Positions 47,395 through 58,689 of a stretch of DNA of 64,000 nt are shown here, in pieces. Below the pieces are notes generated by a model. That model ran no database searches. It saw only the letters and a program-made list of their open reading frames with translations, and was not told the origin of the DNA. The stretch comes from Omphiscola glabra (lineage: Eukaryota > Mollusca > Gastropoda > Lymnaeidae), in the NCBI GenBank assembly GCA_964017045.1, contig OZ024794.1, positions 30,351,815 through 30,415,814 of the forward strand, given 5' to 3'. Both the position numbers and the translations under genes were made by a program. Position 1 is the first letter of the stretch. Every line of letters begins with the position of its first letter.

Positions 47395-48318
47395 ACGCTT
47401 ATTCTTCGTTCTTTTTTTTTTTTTTCTTTGTTATTATTTTGTTATATTTTTTTTTTAATTTAAAAGTTAAAAGGCGCCCATCTTCCTCTAATTAGACACG
47501 ACTCTATTCACGAAGGCCTTATCACCCAAACGATCAAGAACAGACTCTTAATTGATGAAAGCCTTTTGGATCAATCTTTCATGTGGTTGCTAAAAAAAAA
47601 CTTTTATTTTTACAAATACATCAAGACGCTTGTAATAAATTGATTGTGTATTCATTTCAAGATGCACTAACATTCCGGTAGATGATATCTCCCTCAGTGC
47701 AGGCATTTACATTTGAGTTATTATAAGAAAATACAATAAATGCTGAGACATTACTATCTTCTGGAAAGAAAGAAATATCATTGTAGCCATTAAATTTGTC
47801 CCTGGGCCCATGACTCGCACAGCTTTTACTTTCATCTTAGGTTAAAAACTGTCTTTTTAAACAGTCATTAAAAGATGTATTTTTTTAAAGAGGGCTACGT
47901 TCAGATTTTTCGTAAAGCAGAGTAGCCTGTCCATGGTTTCCGCCTACTTTGACCAAGTTGGGTTGGTTCCAAAATCATGTTTGTTGTTTCTAAACTTGAT
48001 TCCAGTGAGTTAAGTAGGGTTAATTCAAACATACCCAATAATAACGTTTTTAAAATAAAATTTAAACATTTGCTCTGAATAATTTATTTCCTCTCAATTC
48101 GCGGTTACATCAACCGATTCATGTTTACATAGACAAACCACGACAACAACAAAGGATATGAAAGTGTAAAGGATATTCACCCCACCATTATGCCCTTTTC
48201 TCTCCTAAAATAATGTTTTCCCTTTCGTGAACGTATTCCATAAATAAGATATTTTGTTAAAATCTATTTTATCCCGTGACGTCATTGTGAGGTTCCACAA
48301 AGGCTTACATTTGCAAAA
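47395..48318. other. Spacer
   Basis: AT-rich with T-runs. No gene seen. Confidence 0.5.
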
Positions 48319-48507
48319 TTGTTAAAATTTCCGTTTCCAAAGTGCGGCGAATCTAAAAGTGCGAACAAAGGAAGCTCTTCGATCATGCTTAATCGTCCTC
48401 CAGTCCACCCAGTGGCGGCACGCGGGTTGCCGACGGGTTCTTACGAGGTCATGGCTGGTCAGCCATCTGTTCTTGTCCACGTTATGGATTTTCCGGAACG
48501 CTGTTGA
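48319..48507 (+). CDS. Weak ORF, 62 codons
   Basis: Reads MLKFPFPKCGESKSANKGSS to a TGA at 48505. CCCAGTGGCGGCACGCGGGTTG inside it resembles a decayed hAT MITE end, so part of the frame may be transposon-derived. No splice site links it to the exon at 48893. Confidence 0.12.
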   Translation: MLKFPFPKCGESKSANKGSSSIMLNRPPVHPVAARGLPTGSYEVMAGQPSVLVHVMDFPERC

Positions 48508-48892
48508 ATTGTGTTTTATCTTGTCGAAAGAAAAGAGATTTTAAAATGTTTTTATTGTCTTATGTCGTTTCTTTTTAAGCATTCCTTTTTATCTTATTTT
48601 AGTTTATGTTTTGTAACTTTAATTCTTCGGCTCATCGAAAATGTGAAATTATTTTTTTTTGCTGATTAACTTTCTGTTGAATTGATGAGGTATTAATGTT
48701 TTCACACAAAAAAAAAGTATCACCTAATGTGTAAATATTGTTGTATAGAATCCTAGAATTCGGTGAATTTATAAGGGATGTGTTGACCTGAAGATGTAAT
48801 GACAGATCTACCTATAAAAGTGATGTTACTGTTACACTTAGGTTGCACCCACCCAGAAACATTAATGAGGTACAAATCTGTTGTTCTCACAG

Positions 48893-49083
48893 AGCGATCT
48901 ACCAGCGATGAGGCAGAGAGGTCCCTTCACATCTTGGTCAAGTTGGCCTCCAACTGGGAATGTGTTCCGACCATGCTGGACAGTCTGCTTCCGTACATGC
49001 GCAACCTGCTTCCAGTCATCGAGCAGCTGGAGGCGCCGGCCGTGGAGAAGTCCATCAATGAACTCTTCAACCAGCTGCTTCAG
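48893..49083 (+). CDS. Exon of ARM/HEAT-like helical-repeat protein
   Basis: Acceptor TTGTTCTCACAG precedes 48893 and the donor is CTTCAG|GTTCGT at 49083. The 191 bp begin with two bases completing a split codon (phase 1), then encode RSTSDEAERSLHILVKLASN to the residues KSINELFNQLLQ. The Leu pattern (LHILVKLA, MLDSLLPYM, NLLPVIEQLE) fits paired amphipathic helices. Two bases from a preceding phase-1 exon are what 28541-29348 would leave open. The exon ends on a codon boundary and joins directly to 49315. An alternative acceptor two bases on (AGAG) would break that joining. Confidence 0.8.
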
Positions 49084-49314
49084 GTTCGTGCAGCTTGGGT
49101 TGTGTTGTGCAATTTTATGTCCATAGTTTCGACCGGATGGTTACTGTGACATTTTAATTTCGTGTTATCGCTCATGTATAATATTTAGTGACCATGTGCA
49201 CATTCCATTATAATCTATGCTGTTAATTAAAAGAAGGTTATTTTTTTAAAAATATTAAACTTAATTTTAATTAGTATTCAAATAACAAAAATCATCACTT
49301 GCTTTCATCCCCAG

Positions 49315-50280
49315 ACTTGTTACCATCAGCTGAACGAGGCCACAACTAATGACGCCAAACATTCCATCTTCCTGGAACTTTCCAAGCTGCTCCAGGCCGC
49401 ACTTGAGCTGATGCGAGGCAAGCAGAGCCTCCATTTCACCGCTCTGTCCACGGTGAACAGGATCATGGATATATGTATCGTCAATAAAAATTACGACTTC
49501 GGCTCCACTGCTACCAGGGCGGACTCCGAGATACCCCAGTTTCACGGCGCCAGCCCCGAGTTCGTCATCGGGCGTGGCGCCGGAGGTCACTTGGGCGGGT
49601 CTGTGAAAGGCGCCGCCGGCGGTGGGCGGGACCAGTACCCCGCCCGGTTTCAAAGCCACGCCCACCCGCACACGGGGCTATGCAGTAGACTGAGCAGCTC
49701 TGATGAATCTTCCACGTCTGCCAGCTTCATGGCGACCTCGCCCAAAGGGCTTTCTTCTTCGTACATGCCCGCAGCCTCGGCCTCCTCCGGTGCCTCTTCG
49801 TCCTCCAACGCCCCGACCTCCTCTTTTCCAACCTCTGCCACCGGCTTTACGGCAACCTCCGCATCTACCTCCGTGACTTGCTCGTCCACGCTGAATCGGA
49901 TATCGTCCCTCCACAAGCGCCGCGCCAGCCAGCCGTCCCACGACCACCAGCAGCACCCGCCTAACGGGACCGAGGAGGAGGACCCGGGTAAGGCCGGAGG
50001 GGCCGTGGTGAGGACTCCGTTAGAGATTCTGTTGTCTCTGGACCCCATTCAGATCGTGTCGTGCCTGCACAACAACATCACCATGCACAAGCGGATTATC
50101 GGCACGAGGCACAAGTGCACGCCCAGCGTGAGGCAGAGGCACTGCACGCACCACTGTCTTCAGATCCTCAGCGCGAGGGTCCTCACGCTCATGTGCCACA
50201 GTGCCCATGTTCAGCACAAACTGGTCACGAGGGGCCACCTGAAAATGCTAGTGGAAGCGTTGGATCCTAACCACGACCCA
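49315..50280 (+). CDS. Long exon: helical repeats flanking a Ser/Thr/Ala-rich linker
   Basis: Acceptor TTTCATCCCCAG and donor CCA|GTGAGT give 966 bp, exactly 322 codons in phase 0 at both ends. The first third (TCYHQLNEATTNDAKHSIFL, then LSKLLQAALELMRGKQ and STVNRIMDICIV) continues the helical repeat. About residues 79-225 of the exon are Gly-, then Ser/Thr/Ala-rich and probably disordered. The last ~95 residues return to helical repeats: LEILLSLDPIQIVSCLHNN, HHCLQILSARVLTLMCHS, VTRGHLKMLVEALDPNHDP. The exon is much more GC-rich than its introns. The family is not identified; the pattern is Armadillo-like. Reading frames on the opposite strand are shadows. Confidence 0.85.
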
Positions 50281-50507
50281 GTGAGTATTAAATAACACCT
50301 TGATACGGCAGCTTTCTTTATGTTATCCACCGCGTCCTTAACTTGTTACGACAGCTTTTCTCATGTTATCCACCCTATCTCCTTTATTCCATTAATAGTT
50401 CCAGACTATTCTTTTCATTTGCCTTGATTCCTTACCTTTTCGTCTGCAACCATCTAGGATTTTTTTTAAAGACTCTAATTTAAGTACGATTATATGCGTA
50501 CTTAGGC

Positions 50508-50570
50508 TGAGTTCACACAGTCAAATTTGACGCACAATTTGGCGAAAATTTGATCGTGTGAACTGAGCAT
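50508..50570. mobile_element. Short copy of the palindromic MITE
   Basis: CTGAGTTCACACAGTCAAAT and AAATTTGATCGTGTGAACTG face each other with about 25 bp between, matching the ends of the 47232 element. It is probably an internally deleted derivative. Confidence 0.75.
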
Positions 50571-50647
50571 CGATTCTAGCTTTATACAATAATAATAATT
50601 TGCACACTTTATTTCCACGTTCAGTTTTTAATGCGGTTGGGGAAAAA

Positions 50648-50735
50648 AGAGATAAAATGACTCACAATGCTTATCATGGCTCACAATACTTATCATGGCT
50701 CACAATACTTATCATGGCTCACAATACTTATCATT
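50648..50735. repeat. 19-bp repeat
   Basis: GGCTCACAATACTTATCAT repeated about five times. Confidence 0.93.
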
Positions 50736-50811
50736 TTGTTGTAGACGCCATATTCTTCCGGGTATTGGTTACATTTTATTATTATTATTATGAGACGTTT
50801 TTTATAGCGTA

Positions 50812-51800
50812 GTACCCCAACCTAGGGCTGGGCTCACCATGCTGTACATACTAGGTACCCCAACCTATGGCTGGGCTCACCATGCTGTACATACAAGGTA
50901 CCCCAACCTAGGGCTGGGCTCACCATGCTGTACATACAAGGTACCCCAACCTAGGGCTGGGCTCACCATGCTGTACATACTAGGTACCCCAACCTAGGGC
51001 TGGGCTCACCATGCTGTACATACTAGGTACCCCAACCTATGGCTGGGCTCACCATGCTGTACATACAAGGTACCCCAACCTAGGGCTGGGCTCACCATGC
51101 TGTACATACTAGGTACCCCAACCTAGGGCTGGGCTCACCATGCTGTACATACAAGGTACCCCAACCTAGGGCTGGGCTCACCATGCTGTACATACAAGGT
51201 ACCCCAACCTAAGGCTGGGCTCACCATGCTGTACATACTAGGTACCCCAACCTATGGCTGGGCTCACCATGCTGTACATACAAGGTACCCCAACCTAGGG
51301 CTGGGCTCACCATGCTGTACATACAAGGCACACCAACCTAGGGCTGGGCTGGGCTCACCACGCTGTACATACAAGGTACCCCAACCTAGGGCTGGGCTGG
51401 GCTCACCATGCTGTACATACAAGGTACCCCAACCTAGGGCTGGGCTGGGCTCACCACGCTGTACATACAAGGTACCCCAACCTAGGGCTGGGCTCACCAT
51501 GCTGTACATACAAGGCACACCAACCTAGGGCTGGGCTGGGCTCACCATGCTGTACATACAAGGTACCCCAACCTAGGGCTGGGCTGGGCTCACCATGCTG
51601 TACATACAAGGTACCCCAACCTAGGGCTGGGCTCACCATGCTGTACATACAAGGCACACCAACCTAGGTCTGGGCTGGGCTCACCACGCTGTACATACAA
51701 GGTACCCCAGCCTAGGGCTGGGCTGGGCTCACCACGCTGTACATACAAGGTACCCCAACCTAGGGCTGGGCTGGGCTCACCACGCTGTGCATACTAGGTA
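50812..51800. repeat. 43-bp minisatellite with KpnI site
   Basis: About 22 units with GGTACCCCAACCTAGGGCTG and GGCTCACCATGCTGTACATA. The spacing is 43 bp, or about 48 bp where GGGCT is duplicated; the longer type occupies the right half. Many units carry GGTACC. Lies inside the proposed intron after 50280. Confidence 0.97.
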
Positions 51801-54800
51801 CCCAAACCAATTTAACAACCATAAGCGTGAACTTAAAAATTAACATACATTAATTAAATAAAACAAAACAAATGTGTATTCGCCCAACCATCCCATAACC
51901 TTTGAAATGTCACTCTTAGTGTAAGTCCTCAAACACGGCGTGCGCTCGACAATTGGGATTCTACCAAAAATTAGTAGCACCAAACTGAGAGGGTGCAGCG
52001 TATAATCAGAGGAATGGCGCCGCTATTCGGAATAACACGTTAGAGCTGTAGAGATGGTAGAAAACAACGCGTTCGTTGCGTTAGCTGTTCATCATTACCA
52101 AATTAATTGTATGTTGAGACGGTTGTGGTGTGGGGGGGGGGGGGGTACCTAAGTTCAGCAACTGTTGTGGTCGTTTGATCCAATTATTGGCTTATTGGTG
52201 AGGTATGCACCTTGTCACCTTGGGGGTAAGGAAATGGTCGGGGAGGGGGTGGAGGGTGAACGAGTTGCAGACGCAGCTCTACAAAGTTTAACCCGTATTC
52301 AGTGCTGTTTGTATTGGACCCGAAACCACTCACAATGCGAATGTGTTTTTTTTCTTCCACGATTATTCGTTCAGAATAAAATGTACGTGGAAAGAAACTT
52401 TTATTAATTAATTAAGGACTAAAACTGTTTATATTATACGTAAAATTAATGGATAGAAAAATATTATTTTTAAAAAGACGTTTTATCAAAAATGAGTTTA
52501 AACGCACTGAAAAAGGGGGAAAAGACAGACTGCGCAGAAGTGTAAATGAGCACCTTATGTAGCCAAACTATTCAAATTGAATGGAGACGAAACTTTAAAT
52601 ATTATTTTATTTTGTATACATGTTTGGACATATTTTCTACACAGACCATCTTTGCGTAATGCGTTTTAAGAAAATTTAAATTACTCTCCACTGTCATTCT
52701 GTCTAAATAATTGTCATTTATTAGTATTAAAATTTTAATCTGTATATTCTCCACACAATAAGTATTATTTACTTTCTTTTTTATCGATCCCTCCAATCCC
52801 ACTGCTCTCTTTTGACCTCCCTTATCCACCATTCTCCCCGCCGTTCACTGAACGAAGCAGACGCGATGTTGACACATTCGACCATTCAGGTCACCACGAG
52901 ACAGACGATCAACTGAGCAATAGTCACCGGTAATCACGTGTGCCAACAACAACAAAATTAAGACAAACAAACAAAAAAAAAAAAGCAAAGAAATGCGAGT
53001 CGAAAGAAAGTCTTTAACAGATGGGTTCAAAGAACGGTTGGATGACAGAACACCAGACTCAAACGTCTTGTCATTGAAGGAATGCGAAATTAGATTAATC
53101 GGGCCCCGTGATGTATTCCAAATGCGTGAGTTTTCAAAAAAATAAATAAATTAGCACAAGAGTGGGAGTGCTCTGTGCACATTCGCCAACGAGCGAGACT
53201 CGCGGGTGCATCCACTTAGAGAGGTGCTGGCCTTGTCTCCACTTGACAAGAAATCGTACACGTGTTTTGTCAGCTTGCAGGTGAGCTCCAGCTGTTGGAC
53301 TGTGTCGAAAATATGTCGAAATATTGCGATGGATCAGCGCACCTGTCAGTGGGGAGGTCCGTGTTTTATTTGCCTTTTTTTTTTCTAAGTTGATGTTGAT
53401 TTTGGCGGTTGGCAGAAGTGTTTGGGTCATGTATACAGGGTTTCAGAAACGTTACAACATTGACGACTCCAGTATCCGAATCTGAATCCAACTTGAAACG
53501 ATATCAAAGAATCGCTTGCTTTTGCAAATGAAAAAAAAAACAAAAACAACTTACGTTTATACTTAATAGAGTATCGCATAATTTGTAACAGCCACAAGAC
53601 CAGTTTAAAACAGAACACAAAACCAAGAACATTACGACACTTCATGCCTTTGGTTTTTAATTTATGTGGTGGCACTGTTAGCAAGTCATTGCGTCTTGGG
53701 CATAAAGCTTAGTACTGCCTCATTCAGCCGTGACGTTAACAGCTCAGGTGTGTCATCAGAAACGCATTATGCAACCCCTGCAAGTAATTTCTTTTCCAAC
53801 TTCTCAAATATTTTGAGTGATATAAAAGTGGCTTCATCCGCTTAACAGAAAGTGAATGGACCGCCGACTTTTGACAACAAAACAACAACACAAACCTGTC
53901 TGAGGAAATCAAATGCGTGTATTTGGAATATTCAATGCTAAATTATTTTTATATTGCGGAGTATAAGATCGACACAAGTCTTGATATGGAGTTCAATCAA
54001 ATCTAGCACACAAAAATTCAGTGCGATCATTTGTGCCTGGATTGGAACTGAAGAAAAACCAAAACTTGAAATAAAGACGAAGTGAAGCTGTTGTTTTGTT
54101 TTCTTCTCGATTCAAAAGTAGTAGAAGACAACTTTGTTTTGTTTTGTTTTGACTTTTAATAAGGTAAAAAATCATTAAAATTGGATCTATAATGAAAGTT
54201 TAAATCATGAAATGTTAAAACGATCGGTTCGGTTAAAAACCACAAAGGTTAGTGATTTCTACGTCGTCATATGATGGAGTATTTTATTTATTTATATTGA
54301 AAGGGGGGGGGGGGGGGGCCCACGCGAAGAGTTTCGAAAACCGTCCGATAAACGTTGGCTTTCGCCAGGCAATCCATCAATCTCTATCCGTCAAGTTTCG
54401 AAAGACTTAAGCGTGGTGTGAGTTTGGTAAACCGTGTTTAAATCCAAGGAGCACGTTTCTAGTTGGGGTGCCTTAAAGGTGTCAACTGTTGCCTTAAAGG
54501 TGTCAACTGTTATTTCGTTGATTAAAAAAATAATAAATAATTTAGCTTGTTTGTCAAAAAACGCGGGCGACATTCGAAATCATCTCATAGCGGATGTAAC
54601 ACGTGCCTTCATCCGCGAATTAACCGTACTAACGCCACACATGTATTCATTAAACCAAAGGTCAAATTTTCGGATCAATATTCTCTCCATCTCACGCCAC
54701 CCCACGCTCCCACCCACCCCCTTACTCTCTCTTTTCCCTCGAAAGGTCCGACCTGGTCGTTAACCTGTCGCTTCTTCTCTCCTCGCTCCGTTGGCCTTTG

Positions 54801-55196
54801 ATGGGTCGCTACGAACTGAGCACTGTGAAATTAGGGAACGTTCTGGCAAGTGCCGACGTCTCACTTTATCACTTGCACTCTTACACAAAGATTCATACCC
54901 AAGCTGATTCTTGCGATCAAGGGAAAGAAACATGAAACAAACACACACAAAAATCATTCGTGAAACCCACCACTTTTTTTTAAATTTTGGATAATTATTA
55001 ATTAACGTTTGTGTTCTAACCGTGAGATGGGCAGTGTTATCAGTGGACAAGTTAATGGCCAATTAGACGGCTTTGAGGTGACACGTGGTTACATCTATTT
55101 TAAGGATTTAATATAAGCTGCACCCACAATTCTTAGCACTCGTTCGAGTCGGAATGTGATTTAAAAAAAAAAAAATTTAACACTTACATTCCTCTC

Positions 55197-55252
55197 ACCC
55201 CCACCACCCCAACCACCACCACCCCCAACTACCAACCACCACCACCCCATCT
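55197..55252. repeat. ACCACC/ACCCC simple repeat
   Basis: CCACCACCCC-type low complexity. Confidence 0.8.
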
Positions 55253-55537
55253 CATTTTACCGAATTTTATGAACAATAAATTCCCTTCATACTTTTCTTT
55301 CTTATAAAATGTATTGAATTTTAACGGCTATGAGATCTAGACTTTTTTATACGCCACTTTTTGACAACTTTAGAAATGTGTCCGCCTTTGATTCTAATAA
55401 TAAAGCTTCTACGGTAGCCGTTTATTGGCTGTTATTATTCCGTCAGCGCGTGTGAAAGAGTGCAGAGGGACATTTTCCGATGTTAAAAAAAAAGTCTTTG
55501 CTTCTTGCTCATGATGTAAATGAAAGATGAAGTGTTT

Positions 55538-55640
55538 TGGTGTTGTTGTTGTTGTTTCTGTTGTTGTTTCTGTTGCAGTTGCTGCTGTTGCTGCTGTTGT
55601 TTCTGTTGTTGTTGTCTTCGTCGTCGTCGTTGTTGATGGT
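55538..55640. repeat. Imperfect TTG/CTG triplet repeat
   Basis: Mixture of TTG, CTG, TTC and TCG triplets: about 30 triplets in one phase. The minus strand reads as a Gln-rich peptide (with Arg run), but no splice or start evidence supports translation. Confidence 0.9.
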
Positions 55641-55784
55641 TTTTGTTGTCAAGTTTTAAGACAGTGATACGTTTCATGTGAGAGAACAACACTATGATAA
55701 GCTCTATTACCTGGCTGCACGTTTTTTATGACATCTGATTGGTAAGGCTCCATATGCATTTTCTTTTATTTAGGAGTATTGTAT

Positions 55785-55852
55785 GCCGTCATGCCATCAT
55801 GCTATCATGCCATCATGCTATCATGCAATCATGCCATCATGCCGCCATGCCG
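55785..55852. repeat. 10-bp ATCATGCCAT repeat
   Basis: About seven units of CATCATGC(C/T)AT, ending in GCCGCCATGCCG. Confidence 0.9.
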
Positions 55853-55994
55853 TGAGCTGTAATTTAGCAATGCCATAAAATATCGTTCTCCCTTCAGACC
55901 TTGTTTTCCACTCTTCATTTTGTGGCTATGATATTATTTGAATTAGTTTAAGAAAAGTAAATTGTGCCTTGTGATTTATTGACCTGGCATTGCC

Positions 55995-56205
55995 TGACGA
56001 CTTAAGTAGCCTACATATTTAGTACATGTGTTTTAAGACTTAAGTAGCTTACACATTTAATACCAGTGTTTGAAGACTTAAGTAGCCTAAACAGTTAATA
56101 CCAATGTCAGAAGAATTTAGTAGCCTAAACATTTAATACCAGTGTCAGAAGACTTAAGTAGCTTACACATTTAAACCAGTGTCTTAAGTATCTAAAATAT
56201 TTCTA
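55995..56205. repeat. ~40-bp minisatellite
   Basis: Five units with GACTTAAGTAGCCTACACAT, TTAATACCAGTGT. Moderately diverged. Confidence 0.88.
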
Positions 56206-57670
56206 AATATTACCTTAAAATATTGATGTCTCTATCTCCGTTTAATATGGAATGGAAAGTGTGAGTTGCGGGGGTAGATGGGCACAAGAAACACTCGATT
56301 TTCAGGGGCGAAACTAGGGTGGTGCGAAGGGCTGCACTTTTTGGGGTTAATATTTAACATTATATTTTATATAAATGATAGGAGCGTATCTAAATTGGGG
56401 TGGGTGTGTCTTTTGAGAGGTGCTTGATCAGTGTACGCTGTATGGGTACATCAAAGATATCAGACAGTTTATAAAATATCTGTTTTGGATGTACATCATG
56501 ACGTTATGGTTTAGGTTCGTACCCTGGCAAACCCTTTGAATTTCTAAACAAATCTATTACATTACGAATAAATAAAAAAAAAAATATGTGTGTGTGTTTA
56601 TGAGTGCGTGTAATAGTCGACGAAATGAAAACATGTTGTGGCAGTTTAATTCATTGCTAATCCAAAAGAATAGTGTGTCTATCAACTAATTTTTTCTTAA
56701 ACATGCAAGAAAGTTCATGGTGATACGTTAGAGCACGTGATGAGACGAATTGCAGCACTTCTGCTTTAGCAACACGTTGCTGATAGATATCACTTTTAGA
56801 ATGCGTATTTAGTTTAACACATTTATTTTCGGCATAGCCCCCTTTCTTTCCCCCCCCCCCTCACACACACCAGGAGCGTAGTAAGGGGGGTGGTTTGTTG
56901 GACAGGCCCGGGCGGCCTTTTGTCTTTTAAAGGAAAATGGCATTTTCAAAGAGCATTTTCGTGGAAAAACTCTTGGGCCCGCCCCGGGGGGTACTAAATC
57001 TAGCTACGCCACTGCCACCCCCCCCCCCCCCACACACACACACACTTAGGCTACCGTATTTTGTGTTTAATTATTTTAAACAATTGTTTGGTGGCAGGTT
57101 TAAAGAAAAGAGAGCCCAATAAATACATGCTGGAAAACGTTTCCAGATCAACTCATTAATGTTGCTACCAGGCAGCTGAACCCGCGGCGATGGGAGCTGA
57201 GCTTGTTGCTTCCCAGTCTTGCCAAAAATAGGTTGTTCTTTATGACACATCCTTCTGAAATTGTGTCGATGAAACTTGCTAAAACTCTTACACAAAAGTG
57301 ATAATTAAAAGAATTATGTTACATAAGTTCTTCGTAAAAGCTTTTTGTATTTGTTTCTCTCGTAAGCAGTGAAAACTTCCCTGAAACGGCAGTACATTTT
57401 AGTTGCACCATTAAACTGTGTTGTTGGTCCTGATAAATTGGGGGCGCACCGCCAACACTGTTAAATTACAGAAGCTATGTTGTTGTTTTCTTTCATCTAC
57501 CTTCAATTAGATGATTTTTTATCTTTAGTTACGTCTTAGCGCATGAACTACTTTGGTTTTATTTTATTTTCTACATGAAAGGAAAATAGAAAAATTAATA
57601 GATTACAGAATTAATATTTTTTTTTCCTTTTGTATTTACCGTCAACGATCGTTTCGATATGTTGAACCAC
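56206..57670. other. Intronic, no gene seen
   Basis: Nothing coding supported. C-run near 57019 and (CA)n at 57031-57044. The MITE at 56871 is listed separately. Confidence 0.4.
56871..57014. mobile_element. hAT MITE copy, 144 bp
   Basis: Left end CAGGAGCGTAGTAAGG and right end CTAGCTACGCCACTG match the 15940 family, and the CCCGGGCGGCC...CGCCCCGGGG core is kept. The flanks (ACACACAC and CCACCCCC) do not form a convincing duplication, perhaps because both lie in simple sequence. Confidence 0.7.
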
Positions 57671-57673
57671 TTG

Positions 57674-57928
57674 TCTGCATCGCCATTGATTGACTGCATC
57701 ACCATTGATTGACTGCGTCGCCATTGATTGACTGCATCGCCATTGATTGACTGCGTCGCCATTGATTGACTGCGTCGCCATTGATTGACTGCGTCGCCAT
57801 TGATTGACTGCATCGCCATTGATTGACTGCATCGCCATTGATGGACTGCGTCGCCACTGATTGACTGCATCGCCATTGATTGACTGCATTGCCATTGATG
57901 GACTGCGTCGCCATTGATTGACTGGATG
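57674..57928. repeat. 19-bp minisatellite, 13 units
   Basis: ATTGATTGACTGC(A/G)TCGCC in tandem. All minus-strand frames are open because the unit lacks stops there. Not a gene. Confidence 0.96.
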
Positions 57929-58080
57929 TCCCTTGGTTTTCTAGTTGTTTTTGTTTTTTTTAAAAACTAATTTCATAAACTTTTTATTTTATTTACATCT
58001 GGTTAAAACGAGACAGCCTCTTAAAGACGTTTAGCAAAGGGACACAACCGTTTTTGTGGTTGGTGAATCGAGTGTCCTTA

Positions 58081-58135
58081 TCACAAGCTTTCTACTTGCG
58101 TTACCCCCCCCCCTTCCCCCCCCCCCCCCCCACAA
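58081..58135. repeat. C-runs
   Basis: Two long C tracts at about 58103-58111 and 58115-58131. Confidence 0.9.
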
Positions 58136-58504
58136 GGACAGTGTCTATGAATCACATTAAGGTGGTGGGCGGTGGTTTAGATAACGCGTTTTCGTCTTCA
58201 ATGATACAATCCATTAGCGAACACTTGAAAACACAGCAAATATTAACACCCTGATCTGTTCTGCCCGTAAATATATATTAATCCAAACTTATAAAAGCTT
58301 CATATGTTTAGAAATGATATTTTCACCCACAAAAATAAGAAAAATGTTAGAGTTAGAACATACTTTTACACGAATTTAATAGATTTCTTTTTTATTTTAA
58401 TTTTATTATCATTATTATTTTTTTTTAAATTGTTATTACATGCATTATTATCTGTAACAAATTTAAGATATTTTGGTGGGTTTTTTGTTTTGTTTTTATT
58501 TTAG

Positions 58505-58687
58505 GAAAGATCAGAAGATTTCCTGGCCGTACTCACCGCGCACTTCTCGCTTATTGGGCATCTGGAGTTTGTCTTACATGAGTTAAAAGACTTTGGGGAT
58601 TTCCCGAAACGGAGGATCGTTGCCCAAAGATTTTTTCATAAATTTTTGGAGTCACTAGGGTTGTTTCGTCACATACCTTTAATTCAT
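58505..58687 (+). CDS. Candidate phase-0 cassette exon
   Basis: A strong polypyrimidine tract and TTTTTATTTTAG precede 58505, and CAT|GTGAGC follows 58687. Between them 183 bp are open in phase 0 (61 codons), and translate as ERSEDFLAVLTAHFSLIGHL and on to LGLFRHIPLIH. It matches the phase of the donor at 50280 and the acceptor at 62963, so it can be included or skipped without changing frame. Skipping gives a smoother helix junction (NHDP-QLLCLLLQAL). Without splicing, a TAG follows four codons later. It could be an alternative exon or a chance open stretch. Confidence 0.5.
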
Positions 58688-58689
58688 GT

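Larger units (their letters stand above)
29349..48892 (+). other. Proposed 19.5-kb GC-AG intron
   Basis: Bounded by AG|GCAAGT on the left and TTGTTCTCACAG on the right. Splicing these joins ACA-G to AG-CGA, giving an uninterrupted frame. The interval carries many tandem arrays (listed separately) and no convincing + strand exon, though a missed small exon is possible. Confidence 0.5.
50281..58504 (+). other. Intron (8.2 kb, or 12.7 kb if the next exon is skipped)
   Basis: Starts GTGAGT and ends TTTTTATTTTAG. Contains the repeats and MITE fragments listed separately and otherwise AT-rich DNA without supported genes. Between 51800 and 55535 there is a G-run at 52132-52144, another at 54303-54318, and nothing coding I can support. 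Confidence 0.6.

Noticed and set aside
49267..50238. Minus-strand and alternative + frames over the 49315 exon
   Set aside because: GC-rich coding DNA leaves other frames open. Only the 49315 frame fits splice phases and forms helical repeats.
55483..55692. Poly-Gln protein on the minus strand
   Set aside because: Triplet repeat without start context, splice sites or non-repeat coding sequence.
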